Of a stretch of DNA of 64,000 nucleotides, positions 11,255 to 21,575 are shown piece by piece. The stretch's first letter is position 1. The number at the start of each line of letters is the position of its first letter. The notes under the pieces are model-generated. The model saw nothing but the letters and a program-made list of their open reading frames with translations. It was not told where the DNA came from and made no database searches. A program made the translations under genes and the position numbers. Source of the stretch: Triplophysa rosa (taxonomy: Eukaryota; Chordata; Actinopteri; Cypriniformes; Nemacheilidae); contig NC_079900.1 of the NCBI RefSeq assembly GCF_024868665.1, positions 16,839,727-16,903,726 on the forward strand. The letters are read 5' to 3'.

Positions 11255-12703
11255 CAGTGTTTCCCACATCTCAATGTGCTCGGTGTGTCTGTGTGCGGGC
11301 TCTTCTTGATTTCTTCTCTACCAGTGAGTTTGGTGCGGTGTGTAGTTGTAACTCCGTGTAAAAGTGCATTTTCCCATATTTCTGAATTTGCTCCAGATTG
11401 TCTGCGCTATACGCAATCTACAATAAAACTATCACTCGCATTTAAAATCAAAGAAGCGCTCATAATACAGCAACGCATTGATGAGAGGAGCAACAACAGC
11501 ATGAGGCAAATAAGTAATATAGGCAAATTTTGTCAAACGATGTGTTTATAAATCAGGATTTTTGCAGCAGTTAAAGTGACAGCTGGTTGTATTAAATACG
11601 AGGTGTTATTGGGTCGTGTTTAGTCACTATTTTATATTCGTTTCATGTCTGACAACAGAACAGATAATATGTGAGAATAGCATTCAGTTGTAATTCAAAT
11701 ACAGTATATTGTGTCAGAGCAGAGAGTAGAAGCGAAGCAGATTTCAAGTGCCAACACTAGAACAAACGCAAACACGATGTGATGACGTCACAGATATGCT
11801 AATTAGGGTGTGACATCATGAGCACCACAAGTCTCTCAAAATCCTACACTGACTTCACTACAGTAAGTGTCTGAAACATTCTCTTATTGGGATGACTATG
11901 ACAGAAACTGGTTCTGACTTCATCCATTGGTTCTTTTCTCCGCTCTAGTGATCTCTTTCTACTCTTTCTACTACATCTTTTTCTTTAATTGCAACACTTC
12001 AATGTCACAAAGGACTGTTGTTCGCCCATTTCCACATAGACAAGTACTCTATTTCCCCCAAAATAGCAGCTATTTTTCATGACCACAAGGCAAAACCACA
12101 TAATCTTTCTTATAGCAACAATATGAGTCTCGGCCTCTGGCTGCGATTATTTTGTCTAAGACACTGCCGATGTGAAGCGCAGTCTCAGGCAAATATCAGG
12201 CCCCTGGCAATGTGACAGCCTACTTTCTCTGGATTATGTCAGACTCACCATAGCCTGGTAAAATATACCCTACAAAAACATTATGGCTCCCTATAATTTT
12301 GTATAAAGCCCGTTTCATGACAGGTTCATAAAATTATCCCATTGGGCTAAAATAACAGCCCACCCTTATCCAGACCACATGGTGGCCATATTGGTAACTA
12401 CAGAGCCGTTGAAATACAGAGTTACGACACTCACATAGACCTCCATTATAAGAATGGAATGCGGAAGTAACTTGCAGCATGGAGCGACCAATAGTTCCAA
12501 ACACAGCACTGAAGCCCATTCATTTCAATGTCTCCCAAAACGCATTTTCTGTACAGTTGGTGAAATAACGGCATGTTTTACCATTTTAACGAGTTGGCAG
12601 ACTTATTTCATATTCATAGATTTATATTCATATTACTCCCCAGACAAAATGCTGCTATAAATGTAGTCAACGTAGTAATCAGTGAACACAGTGTGCTAAT
12701 ATA
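11255..12703. other. Gene-free stretch beginning with a repeat end
   Basis: It starts with CAGTGTTTCCCACAT, a second copy of the transposon end at 10956. The 122-codon open frame at 11183-11551 crosses that end and has no recognisable domain, so I do not call it a gene. The rest, including 12340-12660, shows no gene. Confidence 0.45.
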
Positions 12704-12800
12704 TTAAAGGCGGGGTGTCCGATTTCTCATAGCCGTTGTTGTTGTACTGTATAACTGTAGTGTTTTTACTTAGGACAAAAAATACTTCCCTATATTATAA
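12704..12800 (+). mobile_element. TTAA-type transposon end, fragment
   Basis: TTAAAGGCGGGGTGTCCG at the left looks like the end of another TTAA-targeting repeat common in cyprinids. No opposite end is seen before the DIRS-like sequence begins, so the piece is truncated, probably by that element. Confidence 0.35.
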
Positions 12801-12959
12801 AGCACATCATACTTTCCCCTTCAGTCGGTCTCTCGACGTTGTGTTGAGAGACAGACTGGGGTTGATCTTGAGAACCTATCATCTCCGAGAAGAATTTAAA
12901 ACTGCAATGGGCTTTGGCGAATGGCACACGCACACCAGTCCCCACCCCGTGCATACGGG

Positions 12960-12966
12960 TATAAAA
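12960..12966 (+). promoter_or_regulatory. TATA box of the DIRS-type terminal repeat
   Basis: TATAAAA followed by GGGAGGCGGCGG. It sits about 95 bp upstream of the beginning of the gag-like reading, which is a plausible position for the element's own polymerase II promoter. Whether it still drives transcription cannot be judged from sequence. Confidence 0.55.
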
Positions 12967-13054
12967 GGGAGGCGGCGGTGGCCATTCACTCATCCTTTGT
13001 TCTTCGGGACCTGCATGACGTACATGTCAAGCGCTCCTTCTCTTCGAGATTTCT

Positions 13055-14400
13055 TTTAGACTGCTGGATTTACGACGCGAAGCAGCGGATTTCTCCCTCT
13101 CGGTGGCAGACTTTACCTGGGCGTCTCGGCAGCGAGCCGCAGATATTTCTAACAGAGCTAATTTCCTCTCACAGTCTTTGCTGTCTTCTGGCATGTCTCG
13201 CAGCTGTGTTCTTGGGTATGACAGACTCATCCCCGAGTCCGACGGGCACGACACCTGTATTGCATGTTGGGGGTCCAGCATGCAGTGGCAGGGCTCGTCG
13301 ATTAAGGTGTTGCGGTCACGGTTCTCTACGTTCTCCGGAATGTAGCCGCAACCCCGTCTGCTTCCTGAGCGAGTTTGACTGCTGCTTCTGCGAGGTCGAC
13401 CGCTTCAGCTTGTGGCGGGGGTGATTGGGGATTCCCATGGATGTCACTCCGCCAGTTTCGGCGTGCGGATCATCTGTGCCCCGGCACGCTCACCTGGCTC
13501 GTCCCTGATGGGCGGCGTTGTACCGTCCCATAGCGGGCAGACTCGACAACGGCATGGGGACGAATTTTCTGTCATAACATCGGACAGCATCCTGGCATCG
13601 GATGCGGAGACCCCTTGGAGCTCCCGCCTCCGGGCGGTCGAGCCCAAGATGAGGCGACGCAGAGATGACGGCCGTGCTTGACCTGGAGGTGCATGAGGAG
13701 CCAACAAAGATGTGGAACATGCCATTCGCGGCGTGTTCCCGTCTGACGGGCTCAGGAGCTGTTACTTCACTGGATGGTGGGGCAGCTTAAGGGATATGTC
13801 GACATCCCCCAGGTGGAATGTGCAGTCGCGGTGCACCGCAGACGCTGCCACTTGGAGGGGTTGACCAAGGCTCCCTTCCAGGGCATGTAAGCTCTTACGA
13901 TGCTGTGGGTTAAACTGCTTCCGCCCTCCATGCTATGGCTGTCCGTCAGGCCCATAATGCTATGGTGACCCATTTGGGTCATATGTCAAAGCGTTAGGAT
14001 CTGGTTGATCTCGTGTGACGGAGGTCATGGCGGGTGCTCTGGGTCGGACGATGTCCATGATAGTGGTCCAAGGGAGACATCTGTGGCTCAATCTTGCGTA
14101 GTGACGCTCAGAAGGGCCGCCTTCTAGATGCGCCCATCTCGCAAGCGGGGCTGTGTGGTGACACCGTGGAGGTTCTCCGTGGTGAAGAAGCAGACTGCTC
14201 CGCCGTGACCGGGCCACCTATCGGTCGCTGAGGTCCCGAGCACAGCCTGCCCCCCAGCAGCCCTGCCCCCCCCGTGGTGGCCCCTCTGGTATTGGGGTCC
14301 TCCAGGCGACGGCCCGCCAGAGATGCAGAGCCCCGCGGGAGGGGGCTTCTACCCCGTTGGGAACCCTCCTAAAGACCCTGACGGATGAGCCATGGGGATT
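13055..14400 (+). pseudogene. Broken gag (ORF1) of a DIRS-type element
   Basis: Reading across frames recovers a gag-like order. A leucine- and serine-rich start is followed by a zinc-ligand type segment with DGHDTCIACWG (cysteines near 13256 and 13265), then GYVDIPQVE at 13792-13817, then MSMIVVQGRHLWLNLA near 14051-14098, then LLDAPISQAG near 14121-14150. These short blocks, in this order, are what I know from ORF1 of fish DIRS elements. The frame is broken by several shifts and stops: blocks fall in different frames, with TAG or TGA codons between them. A proline-rich tail at 14250-14330 ends in a C homopolymer near 14411. There is no intact protein; the call depends on family memory, not on a database search. 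Confidence 0.7.
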
Positions 14401-14923
14401 GAGAGTACAGCGGGCAACCCCCCCCCCCCGGCCAGGTCATCGCTGGCACGTCAAAGCGGCATGTCGCCTGCCACATCCCCCACCCCACCTTTTTAGGGTC
14501 GGGCGCCCACTCTCTCTCAAAAGAGCTTACGTCGATACGACGGTGCGCTGGTTGACATAACTTCTCGCTGCCTTCCGCAATCTCCACTTGACGTTGCATT
14601 GGCCAGCGGTAACACCAAGCAGGTAAGTTAGCAGAGCAATCAACCTCCCTGGGGTCCCGTAGAAAAGTTGGATTTTTATAAATGTAATTAAGTACTGTAT
14701 TAAAGGTAAAAAACATATAAAAATGTATTTATAAATTGTACTAGAGTTTGATATAATGCTTTACAATGTAGTCTCATAAAGTGCAGATACTTAAAAAATG
14801 TACTTGACTAAAATACTACTATCTCTGTTTATTGCACAAAACTATTAACGTATAAAAGTCTCCAATGCAGAGTGGAACGGACTCGCTCATGCGCATCCTG
14901 GACACAGAATGATGCGCTTAATA
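14401..14923. other. Gene-free stretch after the DIRS remnant
   Basis: The first part (to about 14650) is still GC-rich and may belong to the DIRS remnant; it includes a run of C at 14411-14421. The rest is AT-rich with no feature. The words GCATCCTGGACACAGAATGATGCGCTTA near 14893-14920 recur in modified form at 16445-16520, on the other side of the hAT element, so the flanking DNA is itself locally repeated. Confidence 0.45.
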
Positions 14924-15042
14924 TAGGGCTGTCACGATTATTTAAAAATCGTCTCATCGCGATTGTTTGGCCTCATCGCGATAGTTTCAGATCATCGCAA
15001 TTATTGCACATCTCTATAGAAGACACTAGGGGGAGCTGTAGT

Positions 15043-15837
15043 CAGGGTTTTTCCTGCATAGAGTAAATGGAGGCGGCCGCCTCCGTCAAATGTCGTGTCG
15101 CCTCAGGCTATTGCCAAAATTATGTTGTGAGTCACAAGAAATGCTGCGTGCATTTAACAGACTGTCATTTGTAACTGCAGTTGCGTCATTACGCCACAGT
15201 GGAGGCGCTGTTTCGTTATCAGCACACTGAGGCGCTAAAAAGAGTTGCAGAACAAGAGCCAGCCTGTGTTTCATGGCTGTTTGTTTCGCATCCAAGTACG
15301 TTTAATTTCTTGAAATTTATTAAATTAACATGACGCACATCATTGTAATGTCTTTAGCTGTGCAGTTGGATCGTTGAATCAGCGAGTTCGCCAGTATGAA
15401 CGCACATTGCGTTTAGAACGACTCGCACACGAATGACTCATTTGAACCGATTCATTTAAACTATTGAACTTTTCAGTCACTAGCGAATATAAGAGATCAT
15501 TGAATAATTTACAGTGAACCACAGAGAATGCAAGATGTGAATGAGCTTTGCTCATTTTGAAAGACTGGTTGATTCAGTTGGCTATTGTGGGCTGAAAAGT
15601 TAGCTGAAATGATAAAAAATCTTTATTTGATTAAAAAAACATTTCTGTTTGGTTGAATAAAAGTAATGTTTTATATAACTTAATAATTGTCATTTTTATC
15701 TAATTTTATTAGAACTTTTAATATGTCAAACTCAGAGTCACTTTGGTTAAGCCACTTAAAGGTACGGTAGGCCTACGTGTGTGTACAAGATCAGGATGGC
15801 ACCACCTCCACCTCCTTTTGAGCCAGGAAAAACCCTG
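15043..15837 (+). mobile_element. Transposon nested in the hAT copy, CAGGGTTTTTCCTG ends
   Basis: Inverted ends CAGGGTTTTTCCTG and CAGGAAAAACCCTG are flanked by the 5-bp direct repeat GTAGT. Comparison with hAT copy 3 shows the empty site (GGAGCTGTAGTGCATCTGC), so the insertion is proven by sequence, apart from a 2-bp loss next to it. No transposase frame is seen. A related truncated copy lies in inverted orientation at 18355-18802. The superfamily is not settled: CAG-like ends recall hAT or CACTA elements, but a 5-bp duplication does not fit hAT. Confidence 0.8.
15069..15084. repeat. Perfect 16-bp GC palindrome inside the nested element
   Basis: GGAGGCGGCCGCCTCC reads the same on both strands, and the second copy of the element keeps exactly the same 16 bases at 18761-18776. 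It lies about 27 bp from the terminal inverted repeat, where a transposase binding site would be expected. Confidence 0.9.
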
Positions 15838-16619
15838 GTAGTGTCTGCATATTGCATATTTTAGTGTATTTATTGTAACTAAAGCATTGTAATACTTGTA
15901 AAATGTACCACCACAACACAATAAAAACCTGCAGTACAATTTAATATTATTTAAACTAATTTCAGTGTGAAAACCAGTCTACCAAAATCTCATTAACATA
16001 GAAGTAAAATTTTATTGTAGTCTTGTAAGTGAGAAAAAAACAGACTAGAAGCTTTTCTATGACTGATAGCATTTTAATGGTGGCTTCTCTCCTGATCAAT
16101 TTACTTAATTTACAAGTATTTGGCGGTTATATTCTTGACAGGTAAAAGCCTAAACCTTAAATATATGATAAACCAATATTTTCCGATGTATTTCCTAGAA
16201 AAAAAAAACATATTTTTTATATTCACAACAATATGGTCATTTCAAAGCTGAATAAAAAACGTATGAGAATTAAATGTCAAAGCTCTAAAACAGACAATTA
16301 ATCGCCATAATCGTCAAAGCCCTAAAACAGACAATTAATTGTCATAATCGCAATGATTTACTAGACAATTAATCGTCAGCCAAATTTCATAATCGTGACA
16401 GCCCTAGCTCAATGCATGCGCTTCTACGTTATTTACAGTCATGCGCATTGCAGACACAGAATGATGCACTTAATGCACCCGCTTCACTCACGAGCATCCT
16501 GGACGCATAATGATGCGTCCTTATGATGATCCTTCTGATGTCATGGGGATCTTTGCTCTCCAAGTTCAAAACAGTTATAACACAAAGAGAAGAGATATGT
16601 TATGTGTTTAACACAAGGG

Positions 16620-17311
16620 CTACGTTCACACTGCCACCAAAATCCGATTTTTTTGCTCATATGTGACCCAGATCTGTTTACTGCATGACAGTGTGAACAG
16701 GACAAACCACATGGAATCCGATCTTTTTTAATCTGATCTGAGCTACTACCATATGTGGTCCCAAATCAGATACAGGTCTGATGTTTCGCAATGCGACCTC
16801 AGTCTGAACGGTCATATCGGAATTCATGCGACTTTTGCGTCATTGTAGATCGACATGCGTCACAATTCTGCGGTGATTTAAAGCTTCTCGAGCCATTCTG
16901 TTGAGGGAAGTGCACTTTACAGCTCGGTTGCCAAACTTTAAGCATCAGATTATAAACATAAGCCCTTGCACTGTCTACACCGCACGCGAACCGCACGATG
17001 CAATGCAACAAATGACTATAGGATCCATTATACGGACTGCACCGGGAATGCTCTCAAATCGCGCCGTGAGAACGGTCCACTCAGCACCGCATAAAGTCAA
17101 ACACACCCGCTGACTTGACCCTTGCTTATTTATGACAGCCTGCTGCGTGTTATTGTTGTTTTGCTCATGCGATTCAGTTTAGAACTATCACAAGTTCACA
17201 CTGGAATCTGATATTGGCCACATTTAAAAAATAGTGTGAACAGCTGAACAAAAAAATCTCATCTGAGCAAAAAATCGGAATTGAGCATTTAGGCTTGCAG
17301 TGTGAACGTAG
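16620..17311. mobile_element. Non-autonomous DNA transposon, CTACGTTCACACTGC ends
   Basis: CTACGTTCACACTGC at the left and GCAGTGTGAACGTAG at the right are exact inverted complements. Subterminal words such as CCGATTTTTTTGCTCA and TGAGCAAAAAATCGG are also inverted. No transposase frame. A target duplication cannot be read with confidence. The element sits exactly between hAT family 1 copies 1 and 2. Confidence 0.75.
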
Positions 17312-17474
17312 TCACAGTGCATTGCATCCATCCAACAGTTGAAAAAAGTGTTATTGTGTATGAATGACGCACAACATAGACCGCTTCCAGTGCTTTAATC
17401 TAATACACTCAGCGAGTACCGTCTCTGGCAAAATGCATTTTAAACAAAACCATAGACTATTATCTAGTGATTAT

Positions 17475-18137
17475 TAGTGCTGTCACGATTATGAAATTTG
17501 ATTGACGATTAATTGTCTGTTTTAGGGCTTTGACGATTATGACTATTAATTGTCTGTTTTTGAGCTTTGACATTTAATTCTCATACATTTTTGATTCAGC
17601 GATTGAAATGACCATATTGTTCTGAATACAAGACTTTTCTTGGAAATACATCGGAAAAAATTGGGTCATCATATATTTAAGGTTTAGGCCTTTACCTGTC
17701 AATAATACAACCACCAAATACAAGTAAATTGATCAGGAGTGAATTGAAGCCACCATTAAAATGCTATCAGTCATAGAAAAGCTTCTAGTCTGTTTTTTTC
17801 TCACTTGCAAGACTACAATAAAATTTTACTTGTATGTTAATGAAATTTTGGTAGACTGGTTTTCACACTGAGATTTGCTTAAATAATATTAAATTGTACT
17901 GCAGGTAATTTGTATATGTTTTAGTTTTTTTAAGTGATTGTGTTGTGGTGGTACATTTTACAAGTATTACCATGCTTTAGTAACAATATATACACTAAAA
18001 TATGCAATATGCAGATGCACTACAGCTCCCCCTAGTGTCTTCTATAGAGATGTGCAATAATTGCGACGATCTGAAACCATCGCGATGAGGTCAAACAATC
18101 GCGATGAGACGATTATTTAATAATCGTGACAGCCCTA
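17475..18137 (-). mobile_element. hAT element family 1, copy 2 (inverted)
   Basis: The 663-bp element has ends TAGTGCTGTCACGATTAT and AATCGTGACAGCCCTA and the perfect 8-bp target duplication GTGATTAT at 17467-17474 and 18138-18145. It is the reverse complement of the family at 14924 and 24371, including the GGGGGAGCTGTAG segment read on the other strand at about 18025. No coding capacity; it must have been moved by a transposase made elsewhere. Confidence 0.95.
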
Positions 18138-18145
18138 GTGATTAT

Positions 18146-18354
18146 GAAGAATAATGAAAACATTGGAACGAGTAACGTCCTGACTGTTATCGGACACATG
18201 CATGCTGGATGGAGATTGACAGATGACAGCACCAGCGAAGGTCAGAGTTTCTTAATTATGCTTTATTGGTTTATTCCTCGCATAAAGCTATCGAAATACA
18301 CGACGTGGAATACAGTGCATGAAAACTTTTACGGTGGTAATAAGTTTAAATTTA
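18146..18354. other. Short gap, nothing recognised
   Basis: The DNA lies between hAT copy 2 and the truncated element at 18355. An open frame here (18126-18362) has no recognisable feature. Confidence 0.4.
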
Positions 18355-18802
18355 ATATCTAATTTAAATCCAATAAAGCTTTTGATCCTTTTCAACAAAC
18401 TTTTCAGCCCACAGTAGCCAATTTAATTAACCAGTCTTACTAAACTAAATTTGCAAAGCTCATTCACATCCTGAGTTCACTTGTGGTGTACGGAGCTTTG
18501 AATGATTCACTGATTTTTTATATTCGCTAGTGTCTGAAAAGTTTAAACGAATCGGTTCAAAGGAGTCATTTGTTTGTGAGTCGTTCTGATCACAACGTGC
18601 GTTCATACTGGCAAACTCGTTGTGTATAGTATAACGCTGATTCAACGAGCCAACTGTACAGCTTAAAACATTACACAATGATGTACGCCACATTACTTGG
18701 ATGCAAAACAAACAATATTCACCAATTTTGGCCAGAGACTGAGGCGGCACAAAATTTGACGGAGGCGGCCGCCTCCAATTTTTCTATGCAGAAAAAGCCC
18801 TG
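18355..18802 (-). mobile_element. Truncated inverted copy of the CAGGGTTTTTCCTG-type element
   Basis: It matches the element at 15043-15837 in reverse orientation, sharing TTTTCAGCCCACA, GAATCGGTTCAAAGGAGTCATT (with changes), GGATGCAAAACAAAC and the 16-bp palindrome at 18761-18776. It keeps the left terminus (AGAAAAAGCCCTG at 18790-18802) but lacks the other end. It abuts a MITE fragment at 18803. Confidence 0.75.
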
Positions 18803-18855
18803 CATGAGGGTCAGTAAATGACAGAATATTTATGTTTGGTTTAACTGTCCCTTTA
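18803..18855 (+). mobile_element. TTAA foldback MITE, right end only
   Basis: GAGGGTCAGTAAATGACAG followed by TTAACTGTCCCTTTAA is the right-hand end of the family seen at 8524. The rest of that copy is missing, replaced by the element ending at 18802. Confidence 0.7.
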
Positions 18856-19672
18856 ATCCATTACATGCAAACATTCACATACAAACAAGTGGTTCATCTC
18901 CCCTAATAAAGTCTCTAGACTAGCCTCTTATCGCATGGGGTCACTAAGTGGTTTGGCTTCTCCAGAAACCAAACTGGGCTACAGGAGAGTGACAGCTGAT
19001 TGAGACGAATGTGACCAGCGCGTCCCCAAGGACACACACCCCCACCCACCTCCAGTCAAAGAAGCCATCCCTCTATCACTCCAACCGCGCATCTGTGTGT
19101 CGCTCAGTGATATGCTCTCACCTCAGTATGCGCCTGCTAGTGTGTCCTCTCACACGCACTATTTATAGGTTATCAGATGTGTCACCTCACACATTCTACA
19201 CGTCTGCTTCTTTTCATCACTCACTTCTCACTGGGCAACATCACGCCACCTGCCTCACCGGCATCCGTAGAAGAAAAGTGGAAGGGAGATGATGCCATGA
19301 CTGTTTATTGTGTGTGATGGCAGAAACGTGTCAGCCAGTGGAGATCTTGCTATACTGTTAAAGCCTGGGATAAATCTGACGCAAAGCACTAAATTCGACA
19401 CTAACAAACTGTAGTCCTAGCAGAAAACAATGTTGGAGGACACTGGTTGCTTCTAGTGTGGACAGCTTTAGGGATTCTAATGAGAGCGATTTAATTTTGA
19501 GCCACCACTCATGTCTGGTGTGGTAACAATAGGTTGTTTATGGTTGCTTAGCAACGTCACATACTGGGGCATTGATATAGATAAAAATGATGTGGGGTCA
19601 GATGTATTTGTTTATTGGCTACATTTTAATTATTTTGAGTGTGACTCAACCAATGACATTTATAATGTACTG
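18856..19672. other. Gene-free stretch, nothing recognised
   Basis: No gene is recognised. The open frame at 19011-19292 is histidine- and threonine-rich, from a CACC/CTCA-rich tract, without domain features. Confidence 0.5.
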
Positions 19673-19930
19673 TTAAAGGGATAGTTCACACAAAAATTGT
19701 CACAATTTATTTACACTTGTGTCATTACAAACCTGTATGACTTTCTTTCTTCTGCAGGACACAAAAGAAGATATTTTGTGAAATGTCTCTGTGGATTTGT
19801 GTTTATACAATGTAAGTCTATAGTGGTCAGTTTTGTTTGGTTACCAACGTTCTTCAAAATATCTTCTTTTGTGTTCTGCCAAGGAAAGAAAGTCATGCAT
19901 TTTTATTTTTTGGGGGAATTATCATGTTAT
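19673..19930. mobile_element. TTAA foldback MITE, right end decayed
   Basis: It begins TTAAAGGGATAGTTCACAC and contains the central block TGACTTTCTTTCTTCTGCAG and, inverted, GGAAAGAAAGTCATGCA. The right end has decayed to TTTTTTGGGGGAATTATCATG and has no clear TTAA, so its end coordinate is approximate. Confidence 0.75.
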
Positions 19931-21271
19931 ATTATGTGAAGCAGTCTTTTAATGAATGTGTAATAAATAATCTTTTTGTCTAGTCTACATCCACTAAAAT
20001 CCAAATAAAAGTAAACATTAAAATAATAAAAATAATTTTAATAATGATGATGATAATAATACGTAATACTAATAGCAACAACAAAAATATTGTTATTTAA
20101 TAATAATAACAACAATTAGTATTATTATAGCATTGTTAATATTATTATTATTAATGCTATTGTTATTATTATTATTATCATCATCAGACTGTCCAAAACG
20201 GACCAAATGTTATCTATAGAACGTGTAAAACATTTAGAGTTAGCTGAACAAAAATAACTATATTGTAATATGTATCACAGCATAGCCACAAAAACAAATC
20301 ATTTATAACATGGTAAACTTGTTAATACTGCATACCCGTGAAGGTACGAAGGCTAACAGTCCGCTGCAAACTCTGCTCAAGAGCTGTTGAGTTTACGGCA
20401 CGAGGGCTCGCGAGCAGACGGCACCCATATGCCGCTCTTTTATCAGGAGACGAATTTAATCTCGGATGAAAGCAAAAGTTCTCAAGCAAAAACACTTGAC
20501 TGGGGTCACTGGATGCGTCTGTGAAGAACAATTTACCAACATGCTAAAAGACAACGAAGACATTACTTCTATTTGACTCTCTAATCAAATAAACCCGATG
20601 GTCCATTTAACACTGCCTCCGCTGGGCCCTGAAGCTGCAGACATTCGTTTCAGTGAATGCACAGCGGTGCAGGAAAGAGACAATCTGCCTATTGTTCTTG
20701 CAAGTGTTCTTCTGAAAAACCTGACACAACTTCAGTTGAGAAGTTGAACTGCTGCTAATTCGAGAATTAATAAAAGGTCCGCAATTGTTCATCTCCTGTA
20801 CTCAATCACAACGGAAAATTATCTTTGTTCTCATATACAAAAACATGAATATATTAGCGACGAGAGCAACCACTCAGACATTATTCATCCGATATGAGTG
20901 AGTCTTTTTTGAAGCAGGTTACGACTTGCAGTTCCCAGAATCCTAATATGAGTCAAGCAGAATCTAAACTATGAATGTACTGTAGACCACATGCTAAAAG
21001 ATGGGATACTGGTGCTTGACCTTCTCTCTTTTACACACAGACACACACACAATTGAGACAAGATGGTAGAATCCAGTGAACCAAAGAGCTCCAGAAAAAG
21101 CATGCAAACACAATCTGATCACCCAAGATTCATTTCCCCTGACAACAACAACATCATTAAGCATGCATAATGACGTTTTATGTCGGATCATCATCCCATG
21201 CAGGAATTTTAGTTAAGTAAGACTTTTTTGTGTAATACTAGCCTCTGGTATCTGAGTCTCAATACTAAATT
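19931..21271. other. Gene-free stretch with an AT-rich inverted repeat
   Basis: Apart from the TAA-rich hairpin listed separately and a short CA run near 21036-21050, no feature is recognised. The small frames near 20322-20792 have no domain. Confidence 0.5.
20045..20185. repeat. TAA-rich microsatellite forming a long inverted repeat
   Basis: A tract of TAA/TGA units on the left (GATGATGATAATAATA) is mirrored on the right by TATTATTATTATCATCATC, with AATAGCAACA and TGCTATTGTT as a further inverted pair. The single strand could fold into a hairpin with a stem of roughly 30 to 60 bases, imperfect. It probably arose from microsatellite growth in an existing palindrome. Confidence 0.75.
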
Positions 21272-21575
21272 GAGTGATAATTTACCTAAAAATTAAAGTT
21301 CTGTCATCATTTCCTCAATGTCATTTCAACCCTGTATAACTTTCTTTCCTCAGAACACAGAGGACATTTTGAACAAAGTTCAAAGTTCACGTTCAGCGTT
21401 TTTTACTTCTATTGTACAGACTCGAAACGAATGCAAGTCAATGGATACCGTCGTTATTCGGCTACCAACATTTTTCAAAATATATTCTTGTGCGTTCTGC
21501 AGAAGAAAGAAAGTCATACCGGTTTGAAATGACAAGAGAGTGCATAAATGATGTCACAATTTTCGACCAGAGTGA
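21272..21575. mobile_element. TTAA foldback MITE, decayed ends
   Basis: Internal blocks of the family are clear: GTTCTGTCATCATTTCCTC, TAACTTTCTTTCCTCAGAAC, and the inverted GTTCTGCAGAAGAAAGAAAG with GGTTTGAAATGACAAGAG. Both terminal motifs have drifted, and no TTAA pair is evident, so this is an old copy with approximate limits. Confidence 0.65.

Larger units (their letters stand above)
12820..14400 (+). mobile_element. DIRS-type retrotransposon remnant
   Basis: The piece is strikingly GC- and CpG-rich compared with both flanks. It starts with the terminal region (CGGTCTCTCGACGTTGTG, an inverted CTCGACG/GAGAG arrangement), then a TATA box, then a decayed gag frame. No reverse transcriptase, RNase H, methyltransferase-like or tyrosine recombinase sequence follows, and no right-hand terminal repeat can be seen, so only about the first third of an element remains. 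DIRS elements insert by a tyrosine recombinase and leave no target duplication, so the boundaries are uncertain by tens of bases. Confidence 0.7.
14924..16406 (+). mobile_element. hAT element family 1, copy 1 (carries a nested insertion)
   Basis: Ends are TAGGGCTGTCACGATTAT and ATAATCGTGACAGCCCTA, an inverted pair. Flanking octamers GCTTAATA and GCTCAATG match at 6 of 8 positions, consistent with an aged hAT target duplication. Subterminal repeats such as CATCGCGAT and AATTAATCG are present at both ends. It is non-autonomous, with no transposase frame. Length without the 795-bp insertion at 15043-15837 is about 690 bp, close to copies 2 (663 bp) and 3 (718 bp), which shows that the insertion came later. 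Confidence 0.85.

Noticed and set aside
12921..13424. 167-codon open frame
   Set aside because: It overlaps the DIRS-type gag start in a different frame from the gag-like blocks; no domain of its own.
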